Shown: positions 1 through 8,309 of the stretch, one piece after another | How the letters are laid out: each line of letters opens with the position of its first letter | Numbering within the stretch: the stretch's first letter is position 1 | NCBI GenBank assembly: GCA_910575475.1 | Contig: CAJTGD010000009.1 | Coordinates: 106,837 to 170,836 of the forward strand | Direction: 5' to 3' | Source: Lachnospiraceae bacterium | GTDB taxonomy: Bacteria > Bacillota > Clostridia > Lachnospirales > Lachnospiraceae | Length of the DNA stretch: 64,000 nt | Translations under genes and position numbers: made by a program | Notes under the pieces: model-generated | The model's database searches: none | Seen by the model: the letters and a program-made list of their open reading frames with translations, nothing else | What the model was told of the DNA's origin: nothing

Positions 1-913
1 ATCCAGTGATCAGCGTGGTCCGAAGGCAGATATCCGGAATCTCCCTGCGCAGCTTCTCTACGATCCCGATCATCTGCTGTTTGGACGTTCTGCGGCCCAT
101 CCGTTTCAGGATCCGGTCATTGGCATGCTGGATCGGCAGATCCAGGTAATGGCAGATCTTCGGCTCTTCCTTCATGACCCGGATCAGTTCATCCGTAATT
201 TCCTCCGGATAGCAGTACAGGATGCGGATCCACCGAAGCCCTGTGATCCTGCATAATCTGCGCAGGAGCTGGGGCAGCTTCTTTTCCCCGTAAATGTCCT
301 TTCCGTACAGGGTCGTCTCCTGGGCCACCAGGATCAGCTCCTTAACCCCCTGCTCCGCCAGCTCTTCCGCTTCCTTTAACAGCCGTTCCATTGGCACGCT
401 GCGGAAGCTCCCCCGGATCCTGGGGATGATGCAGTAGGTACAGTGCTTATCACAGCCCTCCGCAATCTTTAAGTAAGCGTAATGCCCTCCTGTCGTCACC
501 AGACGCTTCGTCTCCACAGCAGGAAGGGACTGCAGATCCGCGAGCCGCACCTCCGGCTGTCCCGCAAGCGCCGCATCCAGTGATTCCAGGATCTGGTCAT
601 AGGCGGCCGTCCCCAGCACCGCATCCACCTCCGGGATCTCATCCAGAATCTCCTGCCGGTAACGCTGGGCCAGACATCCGGTCACGATGAGCGCTTTCAG
701 ACGTCCTGTCTTTTTATATTCCGCCATCTCCAGAATATTCTGGATGCTCTCCTCCTTGGCATCGTGGATAAAGCAGCAGGTGTTGATGATGATCACCTCC
801 GCCTCCGCCTCGTCATCCGTCATCTCATGCCCGCGGGAGGCCAGAAGCCCCAGCATCACTTCCGTGTCCACGAGATTCTTGTCGCAGCCCAGAGAGATAA
901 ATAAAATTTTCAT
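1..913 (-). CDS. rimO: Ribosomal protein S12 methylthiotransferase RimO (3' end beyond window)
   Basis: Radical-SAM enzyme that adds a methylthio group to an aspartate of ribosomal protein S12. The reading frame runs from the ATG at 911-913 to the left edge without a stop, so about 304 codons are visible and the C-terminal TRAM part is missing. The N terminus begins MKILFISLGCDKN, with the family's three N-terminal cluster cysteines (GC at residue 10, NTCC near 46, TGC near 80). The radical-SAM cluster motif CDKHCTYC follows. The GCDKN start separates RimO from MiaB and MtaB. It lies downstream of rpoZ with a hairpin between them. Confidence 0.95.
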   Translation of the reverse strand, partial: MKILFISLGCDKNLVDTEVMLGLLASRGHEMTDDEAEAEVIIINTCCFIHDAKEESIQNILEMAEYKKTGRLKALIVTGCLAQRYRQEILDEIPEVDAVLGTAAYDQILESLDAALAGQPEVRLADLQSLPAVETKRLVTTGGHYAYLKIAEGCDKHCTYCIIPRIRGSFRSVPMERLLKEAEELAEQGVKELILVAQETTLYGKDIYGEKKLPQLLRRLCRITGLRWIRILYCYPEEITDELIRVMKEEPKICHYLDLPIQHANDRILKRMGRRTSKQQMIGIVEKLRREIPDICLRTTLITG

Positions 914-959
914 AATCTGTTCTCCATCTGTCCTTTCCTGACGGTTCCTAAAACAAGAC

Positions 960-989
960 GGCTATCACCTATAGCAGATAGGGATAGCC
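960..989 (-). terminator. Hairpin between rpoZ and rimO, possible terminator or attenuator
   Basis: GGCTATC (960-966) pairs with GATAGCC (983-989), and inner CCTAT pairs with ATAGG around an AGCAG loop with one bulged base. On the minus strand it is followed by GTCTTGTTTT, a modest T-tail. It could partly terminate after rpoZ and lower rimO expression. Confidence 0.5.
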
Positions 990-1000
990 TGTCTCTCGTA

Positions 1001-1342
1001 TCACTCTGTCGCTGCTTCCGCCGCCGGAATCTCTTCCGTCAGCGGTTCCTCTTCCAATACTTCCTCTGTCAGCGCTTCCTCAGATGCCAGCTCCTCTTCC
1101 TCGGCAGCCGCACTCTCCGCGATGATCTTTAATTTTCCTTCATTCAGCTCCTGGATTGCCAGGGAAAGCGGCTTTGCCTCACTCTTGATATTGACCATCG
1201 GCAGCTCGCCGTCGATGATCTGCCTGGCCCTTTTGGATGTGGCAAGTACGATGGAATACCGGCTGTTGACGATCTTTGTCTCGCCCTCTTCCACGTCCTT
1301 ATTCACCACTTTCATCAAATCTGTATAAGACGGATGCAACAT
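1001..1342 (-). CDS. rpoZ: DNA-directed RNA polymerase subunit omega
   Basis: Small RNA polymerase subunit that helps assemble and stabilise the beta-prime subunit. The product is 113 residues and starts MLHPSYTDLM, as in Clostridia. The open frame extends further upstream, but the ATG at 1342 is preferred because GAAAGGAGAA lies just before it, inside the end of gmk. The core carries the family motif NSRYSIVLATSKRARQI and then PLSLAIQEL. The C terminus is a long Glu/Ala-rich tail (roughly the last 40 residues), common in Lachnospiraceae omega. It follows gmk after a few bases, so the two are probably co-transcribed and translationally coupled. Confidence 0.95.
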   Translation of the reverse strand: MLHPSYTDLMKVVNKDVEEGETKIVNSRYSIVLATSKRARQIIDGELPMVNIKSEAKPLSLAIQELNEGKLKIIAESAAAEEEELASEEALTEEVLEEEPLTEEIPAAEAATE

Positions 1343-1347
1343 ACTTC

Positions 1348-1983
1348 TTATTCTCCTTTCAATCTCTGCAGATCCTGCTTGATCTTTTCCATAAATTCCG
1401 TATTCCGGAAGCTCTTTCGGTGCTCTCCCTGGATAATGTCGTGCAGCTCCTTCGCGCACCGCTCCAGGTCGTCGTTGATGATCAGATAATCATACTGATC
1501 CATACCGTCCGCTTCCTCCACGGCCCGCCTGAGCCTGGAATCAATGACTTCCTCAGTCTCCGTCCCCCTGCCCGTCAGCCGGTGCTTCAGCTCTCCCGCC
1601 GTCGGGGGTGTGACAAACAAAAGCACGGTCTCCGGAAATGCCTTCTTCACCTTCATGGCCCCCTGAATCTCAATCTCCAGGATGACGTCCTTTCCTTCCT
1701 CCAGCTTCTGCTCCACATAGGCGCGGGGCGTTCCATAGTAATTATTTACGTATCTAGCATACTCTATCAGCTGATCCTGCGCAATCATTTTTTCAAATTC
1801 TTCTGTAGTGATGAAAAAATATTCTCTGCCGTCTTCTTCTCCGTCGCGCGGATGTCTTGTAGTCGCAGAAATCGACAAGGTATACTGTCCGGGATGATTT
1901 TTTAAAAGCTCCTTCATCAGCGTGCCTTTTCCCGCCCCGGAAAAACCGGATACAACGATCAAAATCCCTTTGGAATCCATCAT
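1348..1983 (-). CDS. gmk: Guanylate kinase
   Basis: Converts GMP and ATP to GDP and ADP in purine nucleotide supply. The P-loop GFSGAGKGT is near residue 15, and TTRHPRDGEEDGREYFF is the GMP-binding signature. The open frame begins with a GTG at 1992, but that codon is part of the Shine-Dalgarno GAGGTG, so the ATG at 1983 (211 residues, MMDSKGILIVVSG) is the better start. It lies between yicC and rpoZ. In many Clostridia and Bacilli a small remA (DUF370) gene sits between yicC and gmk; here the gap is only about 50 bases and holds none. Confidence 0.96.
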   Translation of the reverse strand: MMDSKGILIVVSGFSGAGKGTLMKELLKNHPGQYTLSISATTRHPRDGEEDGREYFFITTEEFEKMIAQDQLIEYARYVNNYYGTPRAYVEQKLEEGKDVILEIEIQGAMKVKKAFPETVLLFVTPPTAGELKHRLTGRGTETEEVIDSRLRRAVEEADGMDQYDYLIINDDLERCAKELHDIIQGEHRKSFRNTEFMEKIKQDLQRLKGE

Positions 1984-2032
1984 ACGCTTCACCTCATCTT
2001 GAATGGTCTACAGAACAGCAGACCCTGAATCG

Positions 2033-2911
2033 TTACTCAATGTTTTGAATCTGCTCTCTTATTTTTTCGATCTCTGTCTTCAGGCTGATGGCGTAATTCG
2101 AGATCTCCTGGTCATTGGCCTTGGACAGGATCGTGTTGGCTTCCCGGTTCATCTCCTGTGCGATGAAGTCCAGCTTCCGTCCGATCCCCTCGGACTCATC
2201 CAGTGTATCGCGCATATGGGAAATATGGCTCTTTAAGCGAACCACCTCTTCGTCCGTGCAGATCTTGTCCGCAAACAAGATCACCTCCGCCGCAATCCGG
2301 CTCTCTTCCATCTGCACATCTCCCAGCAGCTCCCGGACCTTCTCTTCCAGCTTCGCCCGGTACTGTGCCGCGATCTCCGGAGAATGCGCTTCGATCCCGG
2401 CGATCAGAACCTCCATCCCGGAAAGCTTCGCGAGGATATCTTTTTTCAAATGCTCTCCTTCGGTTGCCCTTGCTGCCACAAACTGCTCAAATGCCCCTTC
2501 CAGGACCGTCTTGAGGCCCTTCCACAGTTCTTCCTCATCTACGGTCTGCTCTTCCATCGTCAGCACCTCCGGACACCGTGCCAATGTGGCCAGGCTCAGA
2601 TGGTCATCCAGGCCAAATTCCTCCGCCATCTGCCGAAGGTACTTCACATACTCCCCGGCAAGCGCTGCATTGTACTTCAGGCTTCCCTGCGCTTCGGATA
2701 CATCCTCATACAGAATGAAAATGTCAATTTTCCCGCGGCTTGCGTAATCCTTCAGCAGCGTCCGGATCGCACTGTCAAAAAAGTTCAGCTTCTTCGGCAT
2801 CCGGATATTCACATCCAGATACCGGTGGTTTACACTCTTTAACTCTGCCGTAAACTTCCGGGAATCCTGCTGATACTCGCATCTTCCAAAACCTGTCATG
2901 CTTTTGATCAT
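2033..2911 (-). CDS. yicC: YicC/YloC-family endoribonuclease
   Basis: Member of the YicC-like family; characterised relatives are endoribonucleases acting in RNA turnover. The 292-residue product is full length for the family. It starts MIKSMTGFGR, the family signature, continues with ELKSVNHRYLD, and ends with the conserved DUF1732 region (GRKLDFIAQEMNREANTI). The start ATG at 2911 has GAGGG eight bases upstream. It is the first gene of a yicC-gmk-rpoZ-rimO run, a standard core arrangement in Firmicutes. Confidence 0.93.
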   Translation of the reverse strand: MIKSMTGFGRCEYQQDSRKFTAELKSVNHRYLDVNIRMPKKLNFFDSAIRTLLKDYASRGKIDIFILYEDVSEAQGSLKYNAALAGEYVKYLRQMAEEFGLDDHLSLATLARCPEVLTMEEQTVDEEELWKGLKTVLEGAFEQFVAARATEGEHLKKDILAKLSGMEVLIAGIEAHSPEIAAQYRAKLEEKVRELLGDVQMEESRIAAEVILFADKICTDEEVVRLKSHISHMRDTLDESEGIGRKLDFIAQEMNREANTILSKANDQEISNYAISLKTEIEKIREQIQNIE

Positions 2912-2955
2912 GATTCTCGCCCTCTATAGTCTATTTTATTTTGTATTGTTCTGTT

Positions 2956-3008
2956 AGGAGTTGTAGAAAAATAACTGACACATCTTGACTTGTTTTTCTA
3001 CAACTCCT
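2956..3008. repeat. Perfect 16-bp inverted repeat upstream of yicC
   Basis: AGGAGTTGTAGAAAAA at 2956-2971 is repeated in inverse at 2993-3008 with a 21-base loop. It lies in the leader of yicC, with no gene converging on it that would need a terminator. It could be a regulatory RNA hairpin, a protein-binding site or a small mobile repeat. Confidence 0.6.
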
Positions 3009-3205
3009 TAATCTTGTGTAACAGTCAGATAACTATCATGAGCCACCTTCACAGATAACATCATAAGTACATACATACTTGTTTATTATACATCCGATTC
3101 AAGGGTTCGGTCAACTCTTTGGCAGAAGTTTTACACTTTTTCTGACAGAAAAAAAGATGCAAAGACTTTACTAAATCAATAAAGACTTTACACCTTGCGC
3201 TCACA

Positions 3206-3280
3206 TCGGGGTGACAGGATTCGAACCTGCGACCTCACGGCCCCCAGCCGTGCGCTCTAACCAAACTGAGCCACACCCCG
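3206..3280 (-). tRNA. tRNA-Pro (anticodon GGG)
   Basis: Read on the minus strand, the 75 bases fold into a full cloverleaf. The acceptor stem is CGGGGTG with CACCCCG, the D stem GCTC/GAGC, the anticodon stem CACGG/CCGTG with loop CTGGGGG, and the T arm GCAGG-TTCGAAT-CCTGT. The discriminator base is A. The anticodon GGG reads proline codons CCC and CCU. The 3' CCA is not encoded. Confidence 0.96.
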
Positions 3281-3292
3281 CCAACAAATACT

Positions 3293-3321
3293 ATTATATG
3301 AGATTTTGGATGAAATGTAAA
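3293..3321 (-). promoter_or_regulatory. Sigma-A promoter of the tRNA-Pro gene
   Basis: On the minus strand TTTACA (3316-3321) and TATAAT (3293-3298) are separated by 17 bases, ending 12 bases before the tRNA 5' end. Confidence 0.7.
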
Positions 3322-3374
3322 GAAAAATCTGCATTTTTTTCCAACAAATTCTCCGAAAAAACAGACTAAAACTT

Positions 3375-3767
3375 TTATAATTTTTCCTGCCTGTTCACCT
3401 GATTCAATACGTATGCAATAAGATGCTGCTTTTCCCACTCAGCTCCGCGGTATCCTAAAACGAATTGAATCTCTCTTTCCGTCAGATAAATGATGTCTTC
3501 CGTATTTTGTCTGTAGCAAACCCGATAGGGGACACCAGATTCTTTATATTCCTCATAAGAAAATGGCTGACGCACCAGCTGGTCCAGCGTAATGGAATAT
3601 ACATCACACAACTTTGTCAGCAAAACCAGATCCGGGTCTCTCTTTCCGGTCTCATAATTGGAGTATGCCTGACGGGAAATGTTGATCTTATCAGCTAATT
3701 TCTGCTGAGTATAACGGTAAGCTTCCCGGTATCTTTTTAAATTATATGAAAGCTGTATATTCGCCAT
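3375..3767 (-). CDS. XRE-family helix-turn-helix transcriptional regulator
   Basis: A 130-residue DNA-binding protein. Residues about 6-60 are a Cro/C1-type helix-turn-helix (TQQKLADKINISRQAYSNYE and DLVLLTKLCDVYSITLDQLV). The C-terminal 70 residues have no domain I recognise. An upstream extension is open, but the ATG at 3767 follows ATGGAGGTGC, a strong ribosome site. It is a single gene between tRNA-Pro and the sortase locus. Its targets are not shown by the sequence; self-regulation or control of the neighbouring surface locus is only a guess. Confidence 0.85.
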   Translation of the reverse strand: MANIQLSYNLKRYREAYRYTQQKLADKINISRQAYSNYETGKRDPDLVLLTKLCDVYSITLDQLVRQPFSYEEYKESGVPYRVCYRQNTEDIIYLTEREIQFVLGYRGAEWEKQHLIAYVLNQVNRQEKL

Positions 3768-3795
3768 TGTGCACCTCCATATATAAAGAAAATGA

Positions 3796-3824
3796 TTTAT
3801 AATCTGTAAAATGTAAAAATACAA
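3796..3824 (-). promoter_or_regulatory. Likely promoter of the XRE regulator
   Basis: On the minus strand TTGTAT (3819-3824) and TATAAA (3796-3801) have 17-base spacing, about 30 bases upstream of the regulator's start codon. Confidence 0.55.
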
Positions 3825-3937
3825 AATATCATTTTTTAATTATAACATCTATTTCCTTATATAGGTCGTTATGCAACAATATACAGACTATATTTTATTT
3901 GCACACAATATGATTCAATAAAATAATCTTAATAACA

Positions 3938-3974
3938 ATAAAACTCGCCTCCCTAACAGAAAGACGAGTTTTAT
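3938..3974 (-). terminator. Rho-independent terminator after the secreted SPKTG protein
   Basis: ATAAAACTCG (3938-3947) and CGAGTTTTAT (3965-3974) form a perfect 10-bp stem whose 3' arm ends in T-rich sequence on the minus strand. It lies about 100 bases beyond the stop of the gene at 4075-4893. Confidence 0.75.
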
Positions 3975-4074
3975 GTTACCTATCACACAAAATAACGTAT
4001 ATTACTTATACATTACATTATTTTATAAATTTACGTGTTATTTCTTTTGTTGCTTACTCCGTTACGGGCAAATC

Positions 4075-4893
4075 TTAGAATTCACCTGTTTTCGGGGAAG
4101 TACCTGTAGTAGCTGCACCAGCTGCTGGCTTGTTAGATGTTCCCGGCTTATCTGTAGACGGTGTCTTGTTGTCATCCGGGTTTGTAGGATCGATAACTAC
4201 CGGCGGCTGCTCATTTCCATTACTATCTTTTTCGATAGCAACGACCTTGCCGTTTCTCATCGTCTTAAGAAGGATAACTGCACCCTTGTGATCAACTGTG
4301 AAATCTACTTTACCGTCGCCATTGATGACACCTGAACGCATTTCCCAAACACCAGTATTCTCACCAGTCTCGAACATTGCCCAGATTTCATCTCCCGGAT
4401 GATACTTGGACTCATCATATACATCTGTTGAGAAATCAGCACCCAAAGCAAATGTAAGAACATTATCCATATCTTCGCTTAAACCAGTTACAACAACAAT
4501 TGCTTCCGGTGAAATCGAATTTGCATTAGTCTTTAAACCATTTTCTTTGATAATATCAAGTACTTCTTCGATTGTATTGGTGCTATCATAAGCCTCGCTG
4601 TCAGGTCTGATACCCGTTCCTGATATCGTCAGCTCATTATTTGTCTCACCATCTCCATTTGTAGCATCTACACTTACACCCAATTGGTTCGTAGAACCAT
4701 CATTAGTTGTAGCTGGAGTATAAAAAGGACTATCTGTGTTCCAGTTGTTTAAAGAAGCCTGTGCTGATCCACTAGGAGTCGCATTAGGAACAGCATTGTC
4801 ATCAGTTCCCGGCGCAGCAAAAGCTGTCATGCTTAATCCCATACACATTGTTGTTGCTAAAGTAACAGCAACAATCTTTTTTAAATTAATCAT
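4075..4893 (-). CDS. Secreted protein ending in a sortase-like SPKTG motif, no membrane anchor
   Basis: A 272-residue exported protein of unknown function. Residues 1-27 are a clear signal peptide (KKIVAVTLATTMCMG ... AFA). The middle is a globular, acidic region, and residues from about 225 on form a Pro/Thr/Asn linker typical of cell-wall spacers. The last residues are SPKTGEF and then stop. SPKTG fits the recognition motif of clostridial class B sortases, but the hydrophobic segment and basic tail normally needed for sorting are absent. The sortase gene lies 65 bases upstream in the same direction. GGAGG stands before the ATG. It could be a shortened sortase substrate, or a protein processed in an unusual way. 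Confidence 0.75.
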   Translation of the reverse strand: MINLKKIVAVTLATTMCMGLSMTAFAAPGTDDNAVPNATPSGSAQASLNNWNTDSPFYTPATTNDGSTNQLGVSVDATNGDGETNNELTISGTGIRPDSEAYDSTNTIEEVLDIIKENGLKTNANSISPEAIVVVTGLSEDMDNVLTFALGADFSTDVYDESKYHPGDEIWAMFETGENTGVWEMRSGVINGDGKVDFTVDHKGAVILLKTMRNGKVVAIEKDSNGNEQPPVVIDPTNPDDNKTPSTDKPGTSNKPAAGAATTGTSPKTGEF

Positions 4894-4958
4894 TTCTCTG
4901 TTTCCTCCTGAACTTCATTATTTTGTGTGATTATATATTAAAACCCTTATTCAGAGTT

Positions 4959-5747
4959 TTAATACCGCTTTTCATCTACCAGCACCCCATTCACTAACCA
5001 GCGCTGATCCGGGAATTCATCAATACATGTTGAAAGTGTAACTATACTGTCACCAAACTTTACATCCAAGTCACTATTGACGTTCCCATCCATACACGCC
5101 TTTAAATCTGAAATATACTTATTAAAGTCTTCATCATATGTAAAGGCGTAACTCATAACCAAATATCTATCATCAAATGCAACTGTTGCAAAGAGCTGAT
5201 ATTTCTTCACTCCATCCGGATAATAAATATAAATATATGGATTTTCATCAAAGAACTCTTTATCCCTATATTTTTTCAATTCACTGAACATCGTCCCATC
5301 ATGTAACGTATGTCCATAAATAATTGAAATATTATCAGAAAAATCAGAAGCATCATATTTTTCCATATATATAGATCCCGGGAGACCAACTTGACCATCA
5401 ATGGTTCTTTCCAAATAATAATTATCTTCCTCTTCTTTGCTCTGCAACACCGGATAATCTATATTAGTTCCCGGGATTTTAATCCAGCCAACCACATCAG
5501 GATTTGTCTGCTTCAAACCTTCAAAATCTATTTCCACATCAAAAAGTTCATCTGCATCTTTTACATTATCTGCTTTTGCTTTATCATATGAATCTTTTGC
5601 ATTTGTTAAATATCCTTCCTCAGGTTCTGCCGTTTCTACGACACTATCGCTTTCTTTTTTATTAAATGTCAAAAACCCGCCGGCTCCTCCTAATACTAGT
5701 AATAAAACAATGCCACTTATAATCAGAATCTTTTTGTTTGACTTCAT
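4959..5747 (-). CDS. srtB: Class B sortase
   Basis: Membrane-anchored cysteine transpeptidase that links secreted proteins to the cell wall. The 262-residue product has one N-terminal membrane segment (about residues 7-26), a short linker and a sortase fold. The catalytic set is visible: His146 in IIYGHTLHDGTMF, Cys241 in VTLSTCIDE and Arg249 in DQRWLV. The order and spacing match class B rather than class A or C. It lies between an LCP-family gene and a secreted protein ending SPKTG, its obvious candidate substrate. The three genes share direction and short spacers and are likely one operon. Confidence 0.93.
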   Translation of the reverse strand: MKSNKKILIISGIVLLLVLGGAGGFLTFNKKESDSVVETAEPEEGYLTNAKDSYDKAKADNVKDADELFDVEIDFEGLKQTNPDVVGWIKIPGTNIDYPVLQSKEEEDNYYLERTIDGQVGLPGSIYMEKYDASDFSDNISIIYGHTLHDGTMFSELKKYRDKEFFDENPYIYIYYPDGVKKYQLFATVAFDDRYLVMSYAFTYDEDFNKYISDLKACMDGNVNSDLDVKFGDSIVTLSTCIDEFPDQRWLVNGVLVDEKRY

Positions 5748-5774
5748 CCTTAGATTACCTCACTTTACTCTTCT

Positions 5775-6842
5775 CTAATCCACTTCTTCATAAAATGTAT
5801 TTATAATTATTTCTTTAACAGCATCTACATCCATACGATAATTTGTATGCCCATCATCTCCCACTACGCTTTTTCCTGGAAGCATCTGTATCATATCACT
5901 TGAAAACGATATCTTCGGCATCTCCGATACAAGAAACATTATATCCTCCGTTGTAACATCAGTACACATATTTCTATCTTTCTGTAATTCTTGAAAAACA
6001 GTAAGTGGTATAGTAGGATCACTTTTAATAGCGTCTTTTGCTTTATCAATAAAAGCCTCAGCATATTGTTTTTGACGTTCTGTCCTCATAGCAGCCCCAT
6101 TCAAGTCATGCCTATTTCTCACTCTCACAAAACGTAATGCAAGAGCTCCATCAAGATGTACTGTTTCTCCATATGGCAACTTTGGTTCCCATTCTTCTAT
6201 ATTTTCCAAAACTTCGACATCCACACCGCCAATCGCATCATTTATTATCGCCAATGCATCAAAATTGATTGCACAGCATCTCTGAATTTGAATATCATAT
6301 AATAATTTTGACACAGCATCTTTAGTAAATTCGTTGCTTTGCTGCATCGATACCCCATAAGCATACTGAATGCATAACTGCATCTGCTCTTTAGAACTCA
6401 GCTCTCCATTTTTTGTTGTTTGAATCTCTGCCATGGTATCGCGTGGAATAGCAATACCTTTCATTTCATTCTTTTTTGTGTCAATACTAACCAATATAAT
6501 CGCATCTGCCATGCCAATATTGCCACGATTAGCTCGTATATAAGGCATTGATACGCCTTTATCAATTCCCAAGCATAAAATATTAACAATCTCTTGCCGA
6601 TACTTATATTTTTTACTTTTATATATTGTATATTGTTCTTCTGCTCTCAAATCAACCTTTCCCTTTGTTCTAAGAGAAAAGTATGCAATCATTCCTCCTA
6701 CCACAACTAAAGCTATAACAATTATACTTCCCCATAAGAACTTTCTCCATTTACATTGTCTTTTTTTGTTTTTCTTTCTAAATCTATTTCTCTTCACTTC
6801 ATTGCGAGCATCTACTTCCTCTGTATTTTTCATACCATCCAT
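5775..6842 (-). CDS. LytR-CpsA-Psr (LCP) family protein
   Basis: LCP enzymes transfer undecaprenyl-linked glycopolymers (capsule, teichoic acids) onto peptidoglycan or protein. The protein has a basic cytoplasmic N terminus, one membrane segment (about residues 38-58) and an extracellular LCP domain. Domain marks are ILCLGIDKG, ADAIILVSIDTKK, GIAIPRDT and the arginine motif LRFVRVRNRHDLNG. The open frame starts at a GTG at 6875; the ATG at 6842, preceded by GGTGA, is chosen here (355 residues), but the start is uncertain. Its place between the sortase operon and the capsule locus fits a role in attaching the capsule. Confidence 0.88.
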   Translation of the reverse strand: MDGMKNTEEVDARNEVKRNRFRKKNKKRQCKWRKFLWGSIIVIALVVVGGMIAYFSLRTKGKVDLRAEEQYTIYKSKKYKYRQEIVNILCLGIDKGVSMPYIRANRGNIGMADAIILVSIDTKKNEMKGIAIPRDTMAEIQTTKNGELSSKEQMQLCIQYAYGVSMQQSNEFTKDAVSKLLYDIQIQRCCAINFDALAIINDAIGGVDVEVLENIEEWEPKLPYGETVHLDGALALRFVRVRNRHDLNGAAMRTERQKQYAEAFIDKAKDAIKSDPTIPLTVFQELQKDRNMCTDVTTEDIMFLVSEMPKISFSSDMIQMLPGKSVVGDDGHTNYRMDVDAVKEIIINTFYEEVD

Positions 6843-6957
6843 ATTTTCACCAATATGTACGTTTTTATCACGCACTCACATTTTATAAAATTCTTTACTT
6901 TACAATGTATATCGTTCTAGTATAACTATACATATCATCTTCTACATATGCACACCC

Positions 6958-6986
6958 ATTTTATACCCCTCTGTTCAAGATGTCAA
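6958..6986 (-). promoter_or_regulatory. Sigma-A promoter for the LCP-sortase-secreted protein operon
   Basis: On the minus strand TTGACA (6981-6986) and TAAAAT (6958-6963) with 17-base spacing lie about 115 bases upstream of the LCP start. The rest of the gene-free stretch 6876-7286 is AT-rich and shows only the small inverted repeat listed next; I see no clear terminator for the capsule operon in it. Confidence 0.7.
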
Positions 6987-7036
6987 TACCTTTTAACCGA
7001 TTAAAAACAAATTTCATTTCCAATTTATTCTATCTA

Positions 7037-7060
7037 CATTGTATATGACTTCATACAATG
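7037..7060. promoter_or_regulatory. Operator-like inverted repeat between capsule locus end and LCP operon
   Basis: CATTGTAT (7037-7044) and ATACAATG (7053-7060) form a perfect dyad with an 8-base spacer, about 50 bases upstream of the LCP promoter. It could be a regulator-binding site; no protein is identified. Confidence 0.4.
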
Positions 7061-7286
7061 TGCGTATAACATAAAAAAATCTCTCATAAACAAATATAGT
7101 ATATCACATCTGACATGATTTGACAACCCCTATCAGCTTATTTTTTAACATTTCCGTAACATTTATTTTATTCTCATACTGTTTCATGCGAATAACCTCG
7201 TAATTTAAGACTATACAAAGTCTAATAACCATCAATCTCTTCTTCACATATCACGAATATAAACCTTTTATAATGCAGACAGTACA

Positions 7287-8309
7287 TTAGCTTCTAATAT
7301 TAAGCAACTGTGCTCTCCCATGGATTTTAATATCCACTGAATTAGCTGGGATAAAAATGCAGTCCCCTTTGAAAAAGCGAATTGTCTCTTCTCCAAAAAA
7401 CAGGGTTCCACATCCATTTAAACAAAGCAATACATGAAAAGACAGACCATTTGTTTTATAATCCACCATTTTTCTTTGCCGCTCTGTATTAATCAAAACT
7501 CTCTCTACTTGAAAATTTTTACAGCGGCAAAGCAACTCCGAGGCCCATCCCGGCTTATAGTTTAATACACGCATTGGTTGAACCGGCTCCTTTACTCCAC
7601 TCAAATTTGCCACAGCCAACGCTTTTTCTATATGAAGTTTCCTTTTCTTACCGTCCTTATCCACCCTGTCATAATCATAGAGACGGTACGTCAAATTTGA
7701 ACTTTCCTGTATTTCAGCAATCAGTATTCCTGCTCCAATCGCATGAATCGTTCCAGCTTCAACATAAAAAACATCGCCCGGTTTTACTGATATCTTTTGA
7801 AGATATCTTTCAAACGTGCCCTCTCGAATACTTTTTTTGATAGATACTTGATTCATTTCATGATGTAGCCCCCAAAAAAGTCTAGCATCCTTTGCCGCAT
7901 CCAACACATACCACATCTCCGTCTTACCAAGCTGTCCATTCTCATGCACTTCGGCATATCTATCATCTGGATGTACTTGAACAGATAAATCTTTCTTAGC
8001 ATCTATAAACTTGATAAGGATAGGAATACCATCTTTCGTTCTTGGGTGTGTGCCAATAAACTCAGGATTACTTTTCAACACTTCTGTCAAAAGCATGCCC
8101 GCAAATTCTCCACTCGCCACAATATTTGTCCCATCTGGATGTGTAGAACACTCCCACGTCTCTGCCAGTGGCTCCATATTTATTCCCTTTGAAAAATCAT
8201 CATTCAGTCTGTTCCCACCCCAAAGATAGTCTTTTCCAACAGGCCTCAAAAGAAATGGCTTAAATACCTTCTTTTGTTTATCCTTCGAGATTAAACTTGT
8301 ATTTGTCAT
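7287..8309 (-). CDS. manA: Mannose-6-phosphate isomerase, class I
   Basis: Zinc enzyme interconverting fructose-6-phosphate and mannose-6-phosphate, the entry to GDP-mannose. The 340-residue product carries RPVGKDYLWGGNRL near the N terminus, the metal-site region LIKFIDAKKDLSVQVHPDD, and VEAGTIHAIGAG. The ATG at 8309 is chosen: AAGGAG lies about ten bases upstream and earlier codons are only TTG. The gene overlaps the end of manC by some 30 bases, showing tight coupling. It is the last gene of the long capsule transcript. No phosphomannomutase gene is seen in the window, so that step must be encoded elsewhere. Confidence 0.93.
   Translation of the reverse strand: MTNTSLISKDKQKKVFKPFLLRPVGKDYLWGGNRLNDDFSKGINMEPLAETWECSTHPDGTNIVASGEFAGMLLTEVLKSNPEFIGTHPRTKDGIPILIKFIDAKKDLSVQVHPDDRYAEVHENGQLGKTEMWYVLDAAKDARLFWGLHHEMNQVSIKKSIREGTFERYLQKISVKPGDVFYVEAGTIHAIGAGILIAEIQESSNLTYRLYDYDRVDKDGKKRKLHIEKALAVANLSGVKEPVQPMRVLNYKPGWASELLCRCKNFQVERVLINTERQRKMVDYKTNGLSFHVLLCLNGCGTLFFGEETIRFFKGDCIFIPANSVDIKIHGRAQLLNIRS

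Noticed and set aside
1276..1905. Plus-strand open frame of 209 codons opposite gmk
   Set aside because: Antisense to gmk and rpoZ, with no domain or start signal.
4036..4074. Codons just after the secreted protein stop read D-L-P-V-T-E, resembling an LPxT sorting motif
   Set aside because: A stop follows at once and no hydrophobic or basic tail is present, so it is probably chance.
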